Of a DNA stretch of 64,000 bases, positions 1 to 8,914 are shown in pieces (position 1 is the stretch's first letter; the number at the start of each line of letters is the position of its first letter). The stretch covers positions 62,001 to 126,000 of the forward strand of contig JAHBXN010000002.1 of assembly GCA_019636475.1 (NCBI GenBank), given 5' to 3'. Source of the DNA: Phycisphaerae bacterium (GTDB lineage Bacteria > Planctomycetota > Phycisphaerae > UBA1845 > UTPLA1). Both the position numbers and the translations under genes were made by a program. The notes beneath the pieces were generated by a model. The model did no database searches. It was not told where the DNA came from and saw only the letters and a list, made by a program, of their open reading frames with translations.

Positions 1-65
1 TCTGCGAGATAGTCCGACCGCAGATCGTAGGTCAGACCGATCCGCATTCCCTTGTTCATGTTCAT
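1..65 (-). CDS. Start of a D-alanine--D-alanine ligase-like (ATP-grasp) gene, cut by the window edge
   Basis: Only the first 21 codons are present, running off the left edge on the minus strand. They read MNMNKGMRIGLTYDLRSDYL, which matches the N-terminal strand and loop of Ddl-like ATP-grasp ligases found next to KamA-family genes in Planctomycetota (from memory of the family). The start ATG at 65-63 has an AAGGTGG ribosome binding site about 8 bases upstream; a second ATG two codons later is also possible. It lies 36 bases after the stop of the KamA-family gene on the same strand, so the two are probably one operon. ATP-grasp catalytic residues lie outside the window, so the exact substrate cannot be judged. 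Confidence 0.55.
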   Translation of the reverse strand, partial: MNMNKGMRIGLTYDLRSDYLA

Positions 66-101
66 GGCGTGGCCACCTTCGTGCGACAGAAAAGACCGGC
101 A

Positions 102-1436
102 TCACGCCCGCGGATCACACACCGGATCGTGGTAGCGATATTGCTTGCCTTCGTAGTTTCGCAGCACCACGTCATCGCCGTCGCGTCCGATCAGGTAATC
201 CGGCACCAGCGGAATCTTGCCGCCGCCGCCCGGCGCATCGATCACGAAAGTCGGCACGGCATATCCGGTTGTATGCCCGCGGAGCCCTTCGATGATCTCC
301 AATCCCTTTTCAACCGGCGTGCGGAAGTGCTTGCTGCCGCTGATCGGATCGCACTGATAAAGGTAATATGGCCGAACGCGAATCTTCAGCAATCGATGCA
401 CGAGCGACTTCATTGTTTCGACATCGTCATTCACGCCTGCGCTCAGAACGGTCTGGCTGCCGAGGGGAATGCCGGCATCGGCCAATCGACCGCACGCCTG
501 TGCGACTTCCGGCGTGACTTCAACCGGGTGCATGAAGTGAATGCTCATCCAGATTGGGTGAAACTTTCGGAGCATCTTCACCAGCGCGGGCGTGATGCGC
601 TGCGGCAGCACCGCGGGAACCTTGGTGCCGATACGAATAAACTCCAGGTGAGGAATGGCGCGCAATCGGGACAGCAGCCACTCGAGCCGCTCGTCGTTCA
701 TGCTGAGCGGGTCGCCGCCTGACAGCAGAACATCTCGAATTTGCGGATTTGCCGCGATGTAGTCGATGGCAGCCTGATGCTGAGCCTGATTGAAATGGTA
801 TTCGCCGGTCTGACCGACCATTCGGGCGCGCGTGCAGTATCGGCAGTAGGTCGCGCAGAAGTTCGTCACCAGGAACAAAACGCGGTCCGGATAGCGGTGC
901 ACCAGACCGGGGACGGGCATATGGCCATCCTCGGCGAGCGGATCGTCAGCCTCTCCGGGGGATGTCACGAATTCGTCCGTGACGGGAATCATCTGTTTTC
1001 GGGTGGGATCGAGGGGATTGGAAGGGTCGATGAGCGATGCATAGTACGGCGTGATTCCAACGGGCAGGTGCCCGCCAATTCGCTGCATCGATTGGCTTTC
1101 GTCAAAGGAAAGCCGGACGACCCGACCAAGCGATTTCAGATCGCGGATTCGCATGCGGAGTTGCCACCGCCAGTCGTTCCACTCGGCATCGGTCGCGGCC
1201 GGGAATACCCGGCGGCGAAACTCCGCAGCCTGTTCGCCCACGACGAAGTCCGACCGGCGCGATCGCTTGCGCGCCGGTCGAGTGGGCGCGTAGTCGTCCT
1301 TCTCGTGACGACGACGAGTCAGCGGAGGATCGAAGTTGTCGAGGGAATCAATCTGCGGATCGAGAACCTGCAAGGAAAGCGTGCGTCCGCCCGGACCGGG
1401 AGGCTCCGAATCGGAGCCGGTGAGTTGTTCGATCAT
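102..1436 (-). CDS. KamA-family radical SAM protein (lysine 2,3-aminomutase-like)
   Basis: The 444-residue product carries the radical SAM 4Fe-4S motif CATYCRYC with Cys194, Cys198 and Cys201, and the flanking NFCATYCRYCTRARMVG block typical of the lysine 2,3-aminomutase family. LLSGGDPL follows at about 240 and the C-terminal half has the PLP-lid segment PGGGGKIPL expected of KamA. Family members move the alpha-amino group of lysine to the beta position using SAM and PLP, or as EpmB modify elongation factor P; sequence alone does not decide which. The N-terminus of about 100 residues is rich in charged residues and longer than in EpmB. It is followed 36 bases later by a Ddl-like ATP-grasp gene, a pairing that hints at a joint role on an amino acid or peptide substrate rather than simple lysine fermentation. 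No epmA or efp gene is in the window. Confidence 0.85.
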   Translation of the reverse strand: MIEQLTGSDSEPPGPGGRTLSLQVLDPQIDSLDNFDPPLTRRRHEKDDYAPTRPARKRSRRSDFVVGEQAAEFRRRVFPAATDAEWNDWRWQLRMRIRDLKSLGRVVRLSFDESQSMQRIGGHLPVGITPYYASLIDPSNPLDPTRKQMIPVTDEFVTSPGEADDPLAEDGHMPVPGLVHRYPDRVLFLVTNFCATYCRYCTRARMVGQTGEYHFNQAQHQAAIDYIAANPQIRDVLLSGGDPLSMNDERLEWLLSRLRAIPHLEFIRIGTKVPAVLPQRITPALVKMLRKFHPIWMSIHFMHPVEVTPEVAQACGRLADAGIPLGSQTVLSAGVNDDVETMKSLVHRLLKIRVRPYYLYQCDPISGSKHFRTPVEKGLEIIEGLRGHTTGYAVPTFVIDAPGGGGKIPLVPDYLIGRDGDDVVLRNYEGKQYRYHDPVCDPRA

Positions 1437-1547
1437 GTTCCATCAGGAGTATAGGCGAGCCCAAGCCGCGTTGATCCGAATACGCACGGAAACACCGCAC
1501 TGATTATTCACGCAGCCGCTTCACCTTCATCCTCTCATCGAGAGAAA

Positions 1548-1573
1548 AGTATATCACGTTTTAAGAAAGTCAA
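1548..1573 (-). promoter_or_regulatory. Candidate extended -10 promoter for the KamA-like gene
   Basis: On the minus strand TTGACT (1573-1568) is followed after 14 bases by TATACT (1553-1548) preceded by TG at the extended -10 position. The spacing is short for a classic -35/-10 pair, so the extended -10 would have to do the work. It would give a leader of about 105 bases before the KamA start. A short CTCTC/GAGAG hairpin sits right at the expected transcription start. Based on sequence match only. Confidence 0.4.
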
Positions 1574-1653
1574 GAAAATTGCGATCGAATCATCTCAAAT
1601 TTCCGATAGCCATCCGCTGCTTGCCGGGGCGCTTCGTCGTCGAAGCTTCGAGT

Positions 1654-3684
1654 CTATCGATCCGCGACAGCGGACGATGCCCGGCCCCACCCGGACTTGC
1701 CTTCGAGGTGGGACGCAGCCAGCTTGCCCTTGGACTGGGTGACGCCATGTCCCTGGCGAATGACGATCAACTGATCCACCGCGATCTCATCACCAGTCAG
1801 CCCGGTTCCAAATGTCTCCCGGTCGCCACCCGGCCACTGAACCGTCAGCCGATCGATCCGCCTGGTCCCACCCAGCCCGAAAGTCGCCGGCAACTCCACC
1901 TGCGAGGCATAGCTGCGCGTCGGGCCGATCTGCCGTCTCTGAACAAACCCGCCCGCTTCCAATTCAATGACGGCTCCCACCGCGTCGCGGTTTGACCGCT
2001 CGCCAATCAACTTGACCCGGAGCCAATGATGCCCCAAGGCCTGATCATTGCGAACCAGCAACGGCCGACCGCGGGCCTGCGTCAGCAGCACGTCCAAATC
2101 GCCGTCGCCGTCAATATCGGCGTATACGGCCCCTCGGCCGACGATCGGCCTGGCCAGATCTCCCATCGAATCGCCTGGAATCTCAGAGAAACAAGCCTTG
2201 GCCTCCGGCCCGGCGTTCCAGAAAAGCTGCGCGGGTTGCTCGTAGTGCTGGCTGGGCTGGACCTTATTGATCTCTTCTTCAAGATGACCGTTGCATTGCA
2301 GCAGATCCAGGCGACCGTCCAGATCGTAATCAAAGAAGAACAATCCGAATGACAACGCCGCACGTGTCGGTCCGCCGACGCCCTCAGCCACCGCCATGTC
2401 GGTAAACGCCAGCGGATCCTCGCCCGCGACATAAAAAGAGGTCATCTCATTGGCAAAATTCCCGATTCCGACCGCCAGCTTGTTGTCGCACCGGACATCT
2501 GCCGCGTCGATACCCATCGCACCGGTAGAATTTCCCATCGCGTCGAAAGCCAGCCCCGTCTCCGCGCCGATTTCCTGGAATCGATTTCCGCCCAGATTGC
2601 GGAATACGAAATTCTGAACGGTGTCATTCGCGACGATGACATCCATCAAACCATCGTGATCCAGGTCGACGAAACAGAGCCCAAGCGCCTTGCCGACCGG
2701 CACGCCCGTCGCCCGATTCGTAATCTGAAGCCCCCCCGCCTCGGATCGGTCAACAAACGTTCCGTCGCCATTATTCGCATACAGATAGGAATGCGCGCCC
2801 TCGAAGTTCATCGGCACGCCGTAGGCACGTCCAATGCCCGTCAGGCGATAGTCCACTGCAAAATCGATCTCGCGATTCCACTTCACATAGTGACTTACCC
2901 ACAGGTCCAGATCGCCATCGTTATCCGAATCGAAGAACCCGGCGGCGACGCTCCAACCGTCCGCCGGGCCGCCAACACCCGCCGTGGAGGTAATGTCAAT
3001 GAACCTGCCGCCGTCGTTTCGGAAAAGCCGATTTCCACCAACACACGTGACAAAAACGTCGGGATCACCATCGTTGTCGTAATCACCGACAGCGACGCCC
3101 ATCCCCATCATCGCCGCGTCCAGACCCGAGCCGGTCGTGACATTCTCGAAGTGCCCGGTGCCATCGTTTCGATAGAGCCCACTGGTGGTCGCCGGCTTGT
3201 CCGCGGAATCCGCCCACGGCCACTGTGTCCCGTTAACCAGCAGGATGTCCTGATCGCCGTCGCCGTCATAATCGAAGAATGCCGCTCCACCGCCCATCGT
3301 TTCAGGCAGAAGCTTGTCACCGGCCGCGCCATTCTCCCGAATGAAGTCAATTCCGGCGGTCTGTGTGATATCCGTAAAGATGACTCGCGGCGCTTCGGAC
3401 GCCTTCACCACGCGCTGCGGAGCGACAAAGACGTTTTCCTTGGTCGCGGCCGGCGGCGGTTGTCTTCGGATTTGCCAGACGGTCAGCCCGACTGCCGCGC
3501 CGATGGCGATGAAAACCACCAGCGACCAGCGAAACGCCCTTCCGATGATCGCATCATCCTCGGGAACCCACTCTTCCTGATCGACGGGTTGGGCGGAATT
3601 GTTCGACAGCGCGGCCCCTGAGGAATCCGTCTTCATATCATCGACTGTCACGATCGGCTCCCTTGGTTTCCGGCTGGACCCCAT
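1654..3684 (-). CDS. CRTAC1-like protein: N-terminal membrane anchor, FG-GAP/VCBS repeats, ASPIC/UnbV domain
   Basis: The 676-residue protein has a single predicted membrane helix at about residues 50-70, then a series of FG-GAP/VCBS beta-propeller blades with Asp-rich calcium-binding loops (DYDGDGDQDILL, DYDNDGDPDVF, DSDNDGDLDLW, DLDHDGLMDV, DYDLDGRLDLL, DIDGDGDLDVLL). The end is an ASPIC/UnbV domain (HHWLRVKLIGERSNRDAVGA, about 555-625). It is expected to be anchored in the cytoplasmic membrane with the propeller outside. Function of this family is unknown; the calcium-binding propeller suggests binding or adhesion. The start used has GGAAC a few bases upstream but overlaps the upstream cytochrome gene by 47 bases; a second ATG at 3636 lies one base after the cytochrome stop and would drop 16 residues. 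Either way the two genes are tightly coupled. Confidence 0.88.
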   Translation of the reverse strand: MGSSRKPREPIVTVDDMKTDSSGAALSNNSAQPVDQEEWVPEDDAIIGRAFRWSLVVFIAIGAAVGLTVWQIRRQPPPAATKENVFVAPQRVVKASEAPRVIFTDITQTAGIDFIRENGAAGDKLLPETMGGGAAFFDYDGDGDQDILLVNGTQWPWADSADKPATTSGLYRNDGTGHFENVTTGSGLDAAMMGMGVAVGDYDNDGDPDVFVTCVGGNRLFRNDGGRFIDITSTAGVGGPADGWSVAAGFFDSDNDGDLDLWVSHYVKWNREIDFAVDYRLTGIGRAYGVPMNFEGAHSYLYANNGDGTFVDRSEAGGLQITNRATGVPVGKALGLCFVDLDHDGLMDVIVANDTVQNFVFRNLGGNRFQEIGAETGLAFDAMGNSTGAMGIDAADVRCDNKLAVGIGNFANEMTSFYVAGEDPLAFTDMAVAEGVGGPTRAALSFGLFFFDYDLDGRLDLLQCNGHLEEEINKVQPSQHYEQPAQLFWNAGPEAKACFSEIPGDSMGDLARPIVGRGAVYADIDGDGDLDVLLTQARGRPLLVRNDQALGHHWLRVKLIGERSNRDAVGAVIELEAGGFVQRRQIGPTRSYASQVELPATFGLGGTRRIDRLTVQWPGGDRETFGTGLTGDEIAVDQLIVIRQGHGVTQSKGKLAASHLEGKSGWGRASSAVADR

Positions 3685-6595
3685 TTGTTCCGTTCTTCAC
3701 CCGGGAGGCCTCGTCCGGGCTGCGTCGATCTTCACGATGAATCGCCGCGCCGACGACGTCACCCTCGGGCCACGCTGCCGGCAGTTCGTATGCGCCCACC
3801 CGCTGCAAATCGTACAGGACGATGGCTTCGGCGGCGTGATTGGCAGCCGGGTATCGGATTCTCGCGGCGGCGATGGCGCGGTCCATGGCATTATCGTCCG
3901 TCTTGTAGCGTGCGTGCTCGGCCCGATGGTGGCGCGCCTTTTCGGCGTCTCCGAGATCCGCGTAGATCAATCCCAGGTTGTAATGGGCCGTCATGTTTTC
4001 CGGGTCGAACGTCAGCGACTTTTGAAAGAGTGAGCGAGCCTCGTTAAGGAAAGCGAGTTTTGCCTCGCGCCGGGCCGGGCCACGCTCCTGCAAACCTCGT
4101 TCAAAAAGCGTTTGCGCATACTCGTTGAGAACCGTGTAGTCCTGCGAGAAATCAAAACCCCGCTTTCGACATTCCTCGGTGTCCTTCATCTCGACGACGT
4201 TTCGGAAGTTCGCGATCGCATCATCCAGGTGGCCGTTCTGTTTGTTCACAAGCCCGGTGAACCACTCGACCGACCACGGCGGCGCCGGAGGCTGATGAGC
4301 GGCGGCCTCTCGCAGCGCGACGACGGCGTCATCCAGCCGGCCTTCCTTGATGTATACACGGGCCCGATTCAAGGCGCCATCCGGCCGCCCAAGCATCCCG
4401 ACCTGCGCGAACGCACTTTCGGCCTGACGTAGTTCACCCTTGTTGGACCCCACTTCGCCCTTCCGAAAGAGCGCAATGCCGTAGTCATTCCATCGCTGCC
4501 AAGGCTCGATCTTCGATGGCGGGTTCTCGATTTGGGTCATGACGCCCTCGACCGGGAAGATCATCGTGTCCGCCGCGAGGGTGAGGATCGGCAAGTCGTT
4601 CCGGACAAACTTCCTGCCCTGAAACTGCTTCGTATAGAGCGTATCGAACTTGCGGTACTGAAGCTTCACGTCAACCGCGACCGGAGCACTGACGTCCTCC
4701 GGCACTTTCAGCAGGTAGTGCACCACATCGGCCGCACCCGGCGGAATCTGATGGCTGTAGAGCGGCAGGAAGATATCCTCGGCGTTGCGACGGTCGATGC
4801 GATATCCGTTGCGGTCTATCACAAACGCATTCACGAAGTGCGACCACGGATCCACCTCTCCGTCAGCCGCCATGCCGCCACTTCGCCCGATGACAACATC
4901 CCCGCTCTTCACGGTGATATCAAGCCAGACTTCGTTGGAGTCCGCCGTTCCCTGGGTAAAAATGTGGCCCATCTTGACGGTGCGGATGATGGTTTCGATC
5001 AGATAGGACTGGCCGCGCTTCAAAGTCGGCACCTGCGGGCGCAGCGGGGCGTACAATTCGCCGTCGATCGTGCCGCCCTCCTTCACGCCGAAGATGTCCA
5101 CGCGCATCACACCTTCGTTGAACTTCCGGTGCTTTTCGTTGACCCACGGTTCCATGCCGGTGAGGTAGGGAATGGCTGTGTTGGCCGAGGGAAACTGATG
5201 ATCGTGCACCTTCATAACGCCGTCGCGATCAAAGTCCTTCGCGCCGAAATCCGCCGATGCCATGGTGGGCATGTGACATTCGTTGCAATTGTCCACGGCC
5301 TTGGGCGGGTAATAGAAGCTGACGATGCCGTGCCCGGATACGCCGCTGAGGTGATAGGCGTCATAGTGATTCTGCCCGCGCAACCACTTGTAGGCGTTCA
5401 ACTCAGGCGGCAGGTGCACCTTATGACACGAGCCGCAGAACTCCGGCGACTTGTGGAGCGGCTTGAGGAAGGTCTTCTTGTGGAATTCCGGCTTGGCCCG
5501 CACGAGTTGCCGATTGACCCACTGCAGGACGGAATTGTCGCTGAACGCAAACGGGTAGTGCAGCGGTTCTTCGATTGTGTAGTCGCCGTTTCCGCGCGGG
5601 CTGTTGATGTTCGTGATGGCATGGCACACCGTGCAGGTGATGCCGGCCTGCGCCGACGGGTCGTTGGCGAGGTCGTAATTCGGATCGTCGAAATGCGGTT
5701 TGTCGAATTCGCCGCTGAAAAACGGCACGGGGTCGTGACACGTTGCGCAGAAACGGGAACCTTTGACGTTTCCGTCGCGAGCGAACATGGCCTTTCGCGT
5801 GTTCAAAACGGAGAATAGGTATGCCGGATTGTTGAAAGAACTGAGGCGATGGACGCTCGCCGTCCAGGTCTTGTGGATGTCTGCATGGCACTGGAGGCAG
5901 TATTGATCATTGGTCATGGCCTCCTTCGGGATGAATTTGCCGGTTGCGGTTCTGGAGAGCGCCGGCAGGAAGTACTCCGTGCCGGTTTTTGGTCCGACCT
6001 CGTTCCATTTTCGCGGATCCTGTGCGTGGAGAAAGAGCATGACCATCGCGAAGCCGCCGGCGACTCCCGCCCAGCTGATGCCGACTTTCCACTTGATCTT
6101 GCGACCCGCCAGCCGGTGCAGGATAAACAGCCAGACGACAATGAGCGGCGAGATCACATGCAGCCAGTAGGCGGTTGACCGAATGGTCGGATTGCGAACA
6201 TCGATCAGGTTTTCGATTCGCGTCAGGACAATACCCGAACCCAGCAGGAGCAGAGTGACGGCAAAAAGTGCATAGCCTGCGCGGACCGCGCGCCGATTCG
6301 GTCGATTGTGGGCGTTGTAGATATGGGCAATCCCGAAAATCACAACCGGCAGCACGATGAGAAATCCGAGTATGAGATGCCCAAGGAACATGAACTGATA
6401 GAAGTAGTCCTGGTAGGTGACCCCCGTAGCCCACTCGACCAGGGTCACGCTGCCGAGATAGACCGAGTTGACGCCGATCAGCGCAACCAGAGCAAAGATA
6501 CCTGTCAACAGCAGCTTCAACCTCGGACCGACTGCGGGGAGGTATTTCTTCTTTTTCGCAGGTGTGCGGAGCGGCGAGCCGGATTGGGCAGACAT
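3638..6595 (-). CDS. Membrane-bound pentaheme cytochrome c with C-terminal TPR repeats
   Basis: The 985-residue protein begins with an N-terminal membrane block of about four or five helices (about residues 25-190) resembling a diheme b-type membrane unit. Five CXXCH heme c sites follow at Cys233, 283, 321, 387 and 437 (CLQCH, CATCH, CTVCH, CGSCH, CNECH), as in the cytochrome c554/c-prime group. A beta-rich middle region and TPR repeats occupy about residues 680-920 (for example NMTAHYNLGLIYADLGD). It should move electrons between the membrane and the periplasm; donor and acceptor are unknown. The start ATG at 6595 is preferred because GGAG lies 9 bases upstream; an in-frame ATG at 6622 would add 9 residues without a good site. 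The gene runs directly into the CRTAC1-like gene, so the two products probably act together. Confidence 0.87.
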   Translation of the reverse strand: MSAQSGSPLRTPAKKKKYLPAVGPRLKLLLTGIFALVALIGVNSVYLGSVTLVEWATGVTYQDYFYQFMFLGHLILGFLIVLPVVIFGIAHIYNAHNRPNRRAVRAGYALFAVTLLLLGSGIVLTRIENLIDVRNPTIRSTAYWLHVISPLIVVWLFILHRLAGRKIKWKVGISWAGVAGGFAMVMLFLHAQDPRKWNEVGPKTGTEYFLPALSRTATGKFIPKEAMTNDQYCLQCHADIHKTWTASVHRLSSFNNPAYLFSVLNTRKAMFARDGNVKGSRFCATCHDPVPFFSGEFDKPHFDDPNYDLANDPSAQAGITCTVCHAITNINSPRGNGDYTIEEPLHYPFAFSDNSVLQWVNRQLVRAKPEFHKKTFLKPLHKSPEFCGSCHKVHLPPELNAYKWLRGQNHYDAYHLSGVSGHGIVSFYYPPKAVDNCNECHMPTMASADFGAKDFDRDGVMKVHDHQFPSANTAIPYLTGMEPWVNEKHRKFNEGVMRVDIFGVKEGGTIDGELYAPLRPQVPTLKRGQSYLIETIIRTVKMGHIFTQGTADSNEVWLDITVKSGDVVIGRSGGMAADGEVDPWSHFVNAFVIDRNGYRIDRRNAEDIFLPLYSHQIPPGAADVVHYLLKVPEDVSAPVAVDVKLQYRKFDTLYTKQFQGRKFVRNDLPILTLAADTMIFPVEGVMTQIENPPSKIEPWQRWNDYGIALFRKGEVGSNKGELRQAESAFAQVGMLGRPDGALNRARVYIKEGRLDDAVVALREAAAHQPPAPPWSVEWFTGLVNKQNGHLDDAIANFRNVVEMKDTEECRKRGFDFSQDYTVLNEYAQTLFERGLQERGPARREAKLAFLNEARSLFQKSLTFDPENMTAHYNLGLIYADLGDAEKARHHRAEHARYKTDDNAMDRAIAAARIRYPAANHAAEAIVLYDLQRVGAYELPAAWPEGDVVGAAIHREDRRSPDEASRVKNGTNGVQPETKGADRDSR

Positions 6596-6802
6596 GTGAA
6601 AACACTCCATTCCCGTGGGCAATTGACATGGTCAATCACGCCGCCGACAGATGCCGGATGTGGAGAGCGGGTTTGTGACTGACAATCTCAGAACAAAGGC
6701 GCAATAGTGGATTCTACCACAGTGTTCGAATGACTTTCCACCCTTGGTGGCCGTCGGAACCGCTCCTGACATATGAGAAGACGTTGCGCGGCGGCCGACC
6801 GG

Positions 6803-6832
6803 TTGCCGCACTACCAAGATTCACCGTAGAAT
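6803..6832 (+). promoter_or_regulatory. Candidate promoter for the succinate dehydrogenase flavoprotein gene
   Basis: TTGCCG (6803-6808) is followed after 18 bases by TAGAAT (6827-6832), giving a leader of about 37 bases before the start at 6876. The rest of the 280-base gap between this gene and the divergent cytochrome gene holds no gene I can support. The same TAGAAT -10 also appears before tRNA-Arg and just before the RNase P RNA. Confidence 0.35.
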
Positions 6833-6875
6833 CCGGCCAGCGTAAGGACTTAGGCCCTCAAGGAACCTCTCAGTA

Positions 6876-8834
6876 ATGGCAAACCAACGTGTCGCGATGA
6901 TCGGTGGCGGGCTGGCTGGACTGGCCGGCGCGATGAAACTGGCCGAACTCGGAATCGGCGTCGACCTCGTCAGCATGGTACCCGTCAAGCGGTCCCATAG
7001 CGTGTGCGCTCAGGGCGGTATCAACAGCGTAAACGCCACGACCCGCTCACAGGGAGACAGCGAGCAACTCCACCTGGACGATACCGTCTATGGCGGAGAC
7101 TTTCTGAACAATCAGCCGCCGGTCAAGGAAATGGCGGACTGGGGCCCGAAAGTCATCGATCTTCTTGACCGACTCGGCGTGCCGTTCAACCGAACGTCGG
7201 AGGGCCATCTGGACCGACGGCGATTCGGCGGCACGCTCTTCAAGCGAACGGCATTCGCCGGGGCGACAACCGGCCAGCAACTGCTCTACGCACTCGATGA
7301 GCAGTGCCGGCGCTGGGAGGCCGAAGGCCTCATCAACCTGTACGAGTTTCACGAGTTTCTGGGCAGCATTGTCGACGACAACGGAGTTTGTCGCGGCTGT
7401 GTCGTTCAGGACATGTTCTCCATGGAGATCAAGGCGCTGCGTGCGGACGCCGTCGTAATGGCGACGGGCGGCTGCGGACTGATCTTCGGCAAGAGCACGA
7501 TGTCGATGATCTGCACTGGTGGAGCCAACGCCCGCGTCTATCGCGAAGGCGCCAAGTACGCCAACGGTGAATTCATCCAGGTTCACCCCACGGCGATCCC
7601 CGGCGCCGACAAGCTTAGACTGATGAGCGAGAGCGCCCGCGGAGAAGGCGGCCGCGTCTGGGTACCGCGCACCCCTCAGGACCCGCGCGACCCGAATTCG
7701 ATCCCCGAAAATGAGCGGTATTACTTCCTCGAAGAGCGATACCCGACCTACGGCAACCTCGTGCCGCGCGACATCGCCACACGCGAGATCTTCGATGTCT
7801 GCGCCAACCACGGCCTCAGTGTCGAGAAAGGACAGTTCTGCGTATATCTCGACCTCACGATGCTGCCAGCATCAACCCACCATAAGCTCGAGGGCATCCT
7901 CGCCATCTACGAGAAGTTCGGCGGCGGAAACCCGCGCACCACGCCGATGAAGATCTTCCCGGCGGTTCACTATTCCATGGGCGGAATCTGGGTTGACTAC
8001 GAGAAGAACAATCAGACCGGCGGGCTCGTCATCGGTTCTCCGCGGAATCAATCAACCAACATACCCGGCCTCTACGCAATCGGAGAGGCGGACTATCAGT
8101 ATCATGGAGCGAACCGGCTCGGAGCCAATTCGCTCCTGTCGTGCATCTTCGCGGGGCTGATCCTGGGCCCGTCGCTGCAGAATTACCTCAAATCACTGAA
8201 ACAGTCCTCCGCCGACCTGCCGGCCGGTCTCTTCGATCGCGCAGTCCGAAAGCACCAGGACCAGATGGACCAGTTGATCGCCCGCGACGGCAAGGAGAAT
8301 GCATACCGGTTGCATGATGAACTGGGCAACACGATGACTGCGAACTGTACGGTTGTTCGCCACAACGAAAAGATCAGACAGACGATCAGCAGGATCGACG
8401 AGTTGACCGAACGGTATCAGCGGGCGCCACTCGCTGATTCGGGTCGCTGGACCAACCAGAATCTCTCTTTCACCCGGGCGCTGGGAGACATGCTCGTCCT
8501 GGCGAAGGTGATCGCGATGGGCGCGATGCGCCGCGACGAATGCCGCGGCGCGCACTACAAACCGGAATTCGAAATCGCCGGACTCGATCCCAATTCCAAA
8601 GAAGATCTGACCACCCAGGCACGCCGCTGGTGCGAAGTTTTCAGGCAGCGGAACGAAAAGTGGCTCAAGACCACGATCGCATCGCACACTGCCGAGGGTC
8701 CCCGATTGACCGACGAACCCGTCGACACATCCCTGATCCCACCGCGACCACGAACCTACGGACTGAAAGGCGCGGAAGAAATCATGCGCATCTGGAAGAC
8801 GGAATTTTCCGCCCCGGCGGCGGCCCGCGCATAA
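6876..8834 (+). CDS. sdhA: Succinate dehydrogenase / fumarate reductase flavoprotein subunit
   Basis: The 652-residue protein starts with the FAD-binding Rossmann motif IGGGLAGLAG. It has the covalent flavin-attachment histidine in RSHSVCAQGG (His41), the active-site stretch FIQVHPTAIPG, and the late motif YHGANRLGANSLLSC. It oxidises succinate to fumarate (or the reverse) in the TCA cycle and should sit on the cytoplasmic face of the membrane, handing electrons to an iron-sulfur subunit. Its form matches the SdhA of sdhCAB operons with a cytochrome b558 subunit (Bacillus/Bacteroidetes/Planctomycetes type). AAGGA lies about 11 bases before the ATG. Unusually, neither sdhB nor sdhC is next to it: upstream is a divergent cytochrome gene and downstream a convergent ABC permease. 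Confidence 0.93.
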   Translation: MANQRVAMIGGGLAGLAGAMKLAELGIGVDLVSMVPVKRSHSVCAQGGINSVNATTRSQGDSEQLHLDDTVYGGDFLNNQPPVKEMADWGPKVIDLLDRLGVPFNRTSEGHLDRRRFGGTLFKRTAFAGATTGQQLLYALDEQCRRWEAEGLINLYEFHEFLGSIVDDNGVCRGCVVQDMFSMEIKALRADAVVMATGGCGLIFGKSTMSMICTGGANARVYREGAKYANGEFIQVHPTAIPGADKLRLMSESARGEGGRVWVPRTPQDPRDPNSIPENERYYFLEERYPTYGNLVPRDIATREIFDVCANHGLSVEKGQFCVYLDLTMLPASTHHKLEGILAIYEKFGGGNPRTTPMKIFPAVHYSMGGIWVDYEKNNQTGGLVIGSPRNQSTNIPGLYAIGEADYQYHGANRLGANSLLSCIFAGLILGPSLQNYLKSLKQSSADLPAGLFDRAVRKHQDQMDQLIARDGKENAYRLHDELGNTMTANCTVVRHNEKIRQTISRIDELTERYQRAPLADSGRWTNQNLSFTRALGDMLVLAKVIAMGAMRRDECRGAHYKPEFEIAGLDPNSKEDLTTQARRWCEVFRQRNEKWLKTTIASHTAEGPRLTDEPVDTSLIPPRPRTYGLKGAEEIMRIWKTEFSAPAAARA

Positions 8835-8914
8835 GGTACCGGCGATGGATGCTTGTCGGCCGGGGTCGAAGTCGCCGGTCACTCGGCACGAGGGATCGGT
8901 TGCGCGCAGCGCAA

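Noticed and set aside
2656-3621. 321-codon open frame on the plus strand
   Set aside because: Antisense to the CRTAC1-like gene, whose repeats are clear.
4532-5818. 428-codon open frame on the plus strand
   Set aside because: It is antisense to the pentaheme cytochrome gene, which has clear heme motifs; the frame has no family signal and unusual composition.
8838-8879. Inverted repeat ACCGGCGA/TCGCCGGT between convergent genes as a terminator
   Set aside because: The arms are 26 bases apart with no T-run; could be chance in GC-rich DNA.
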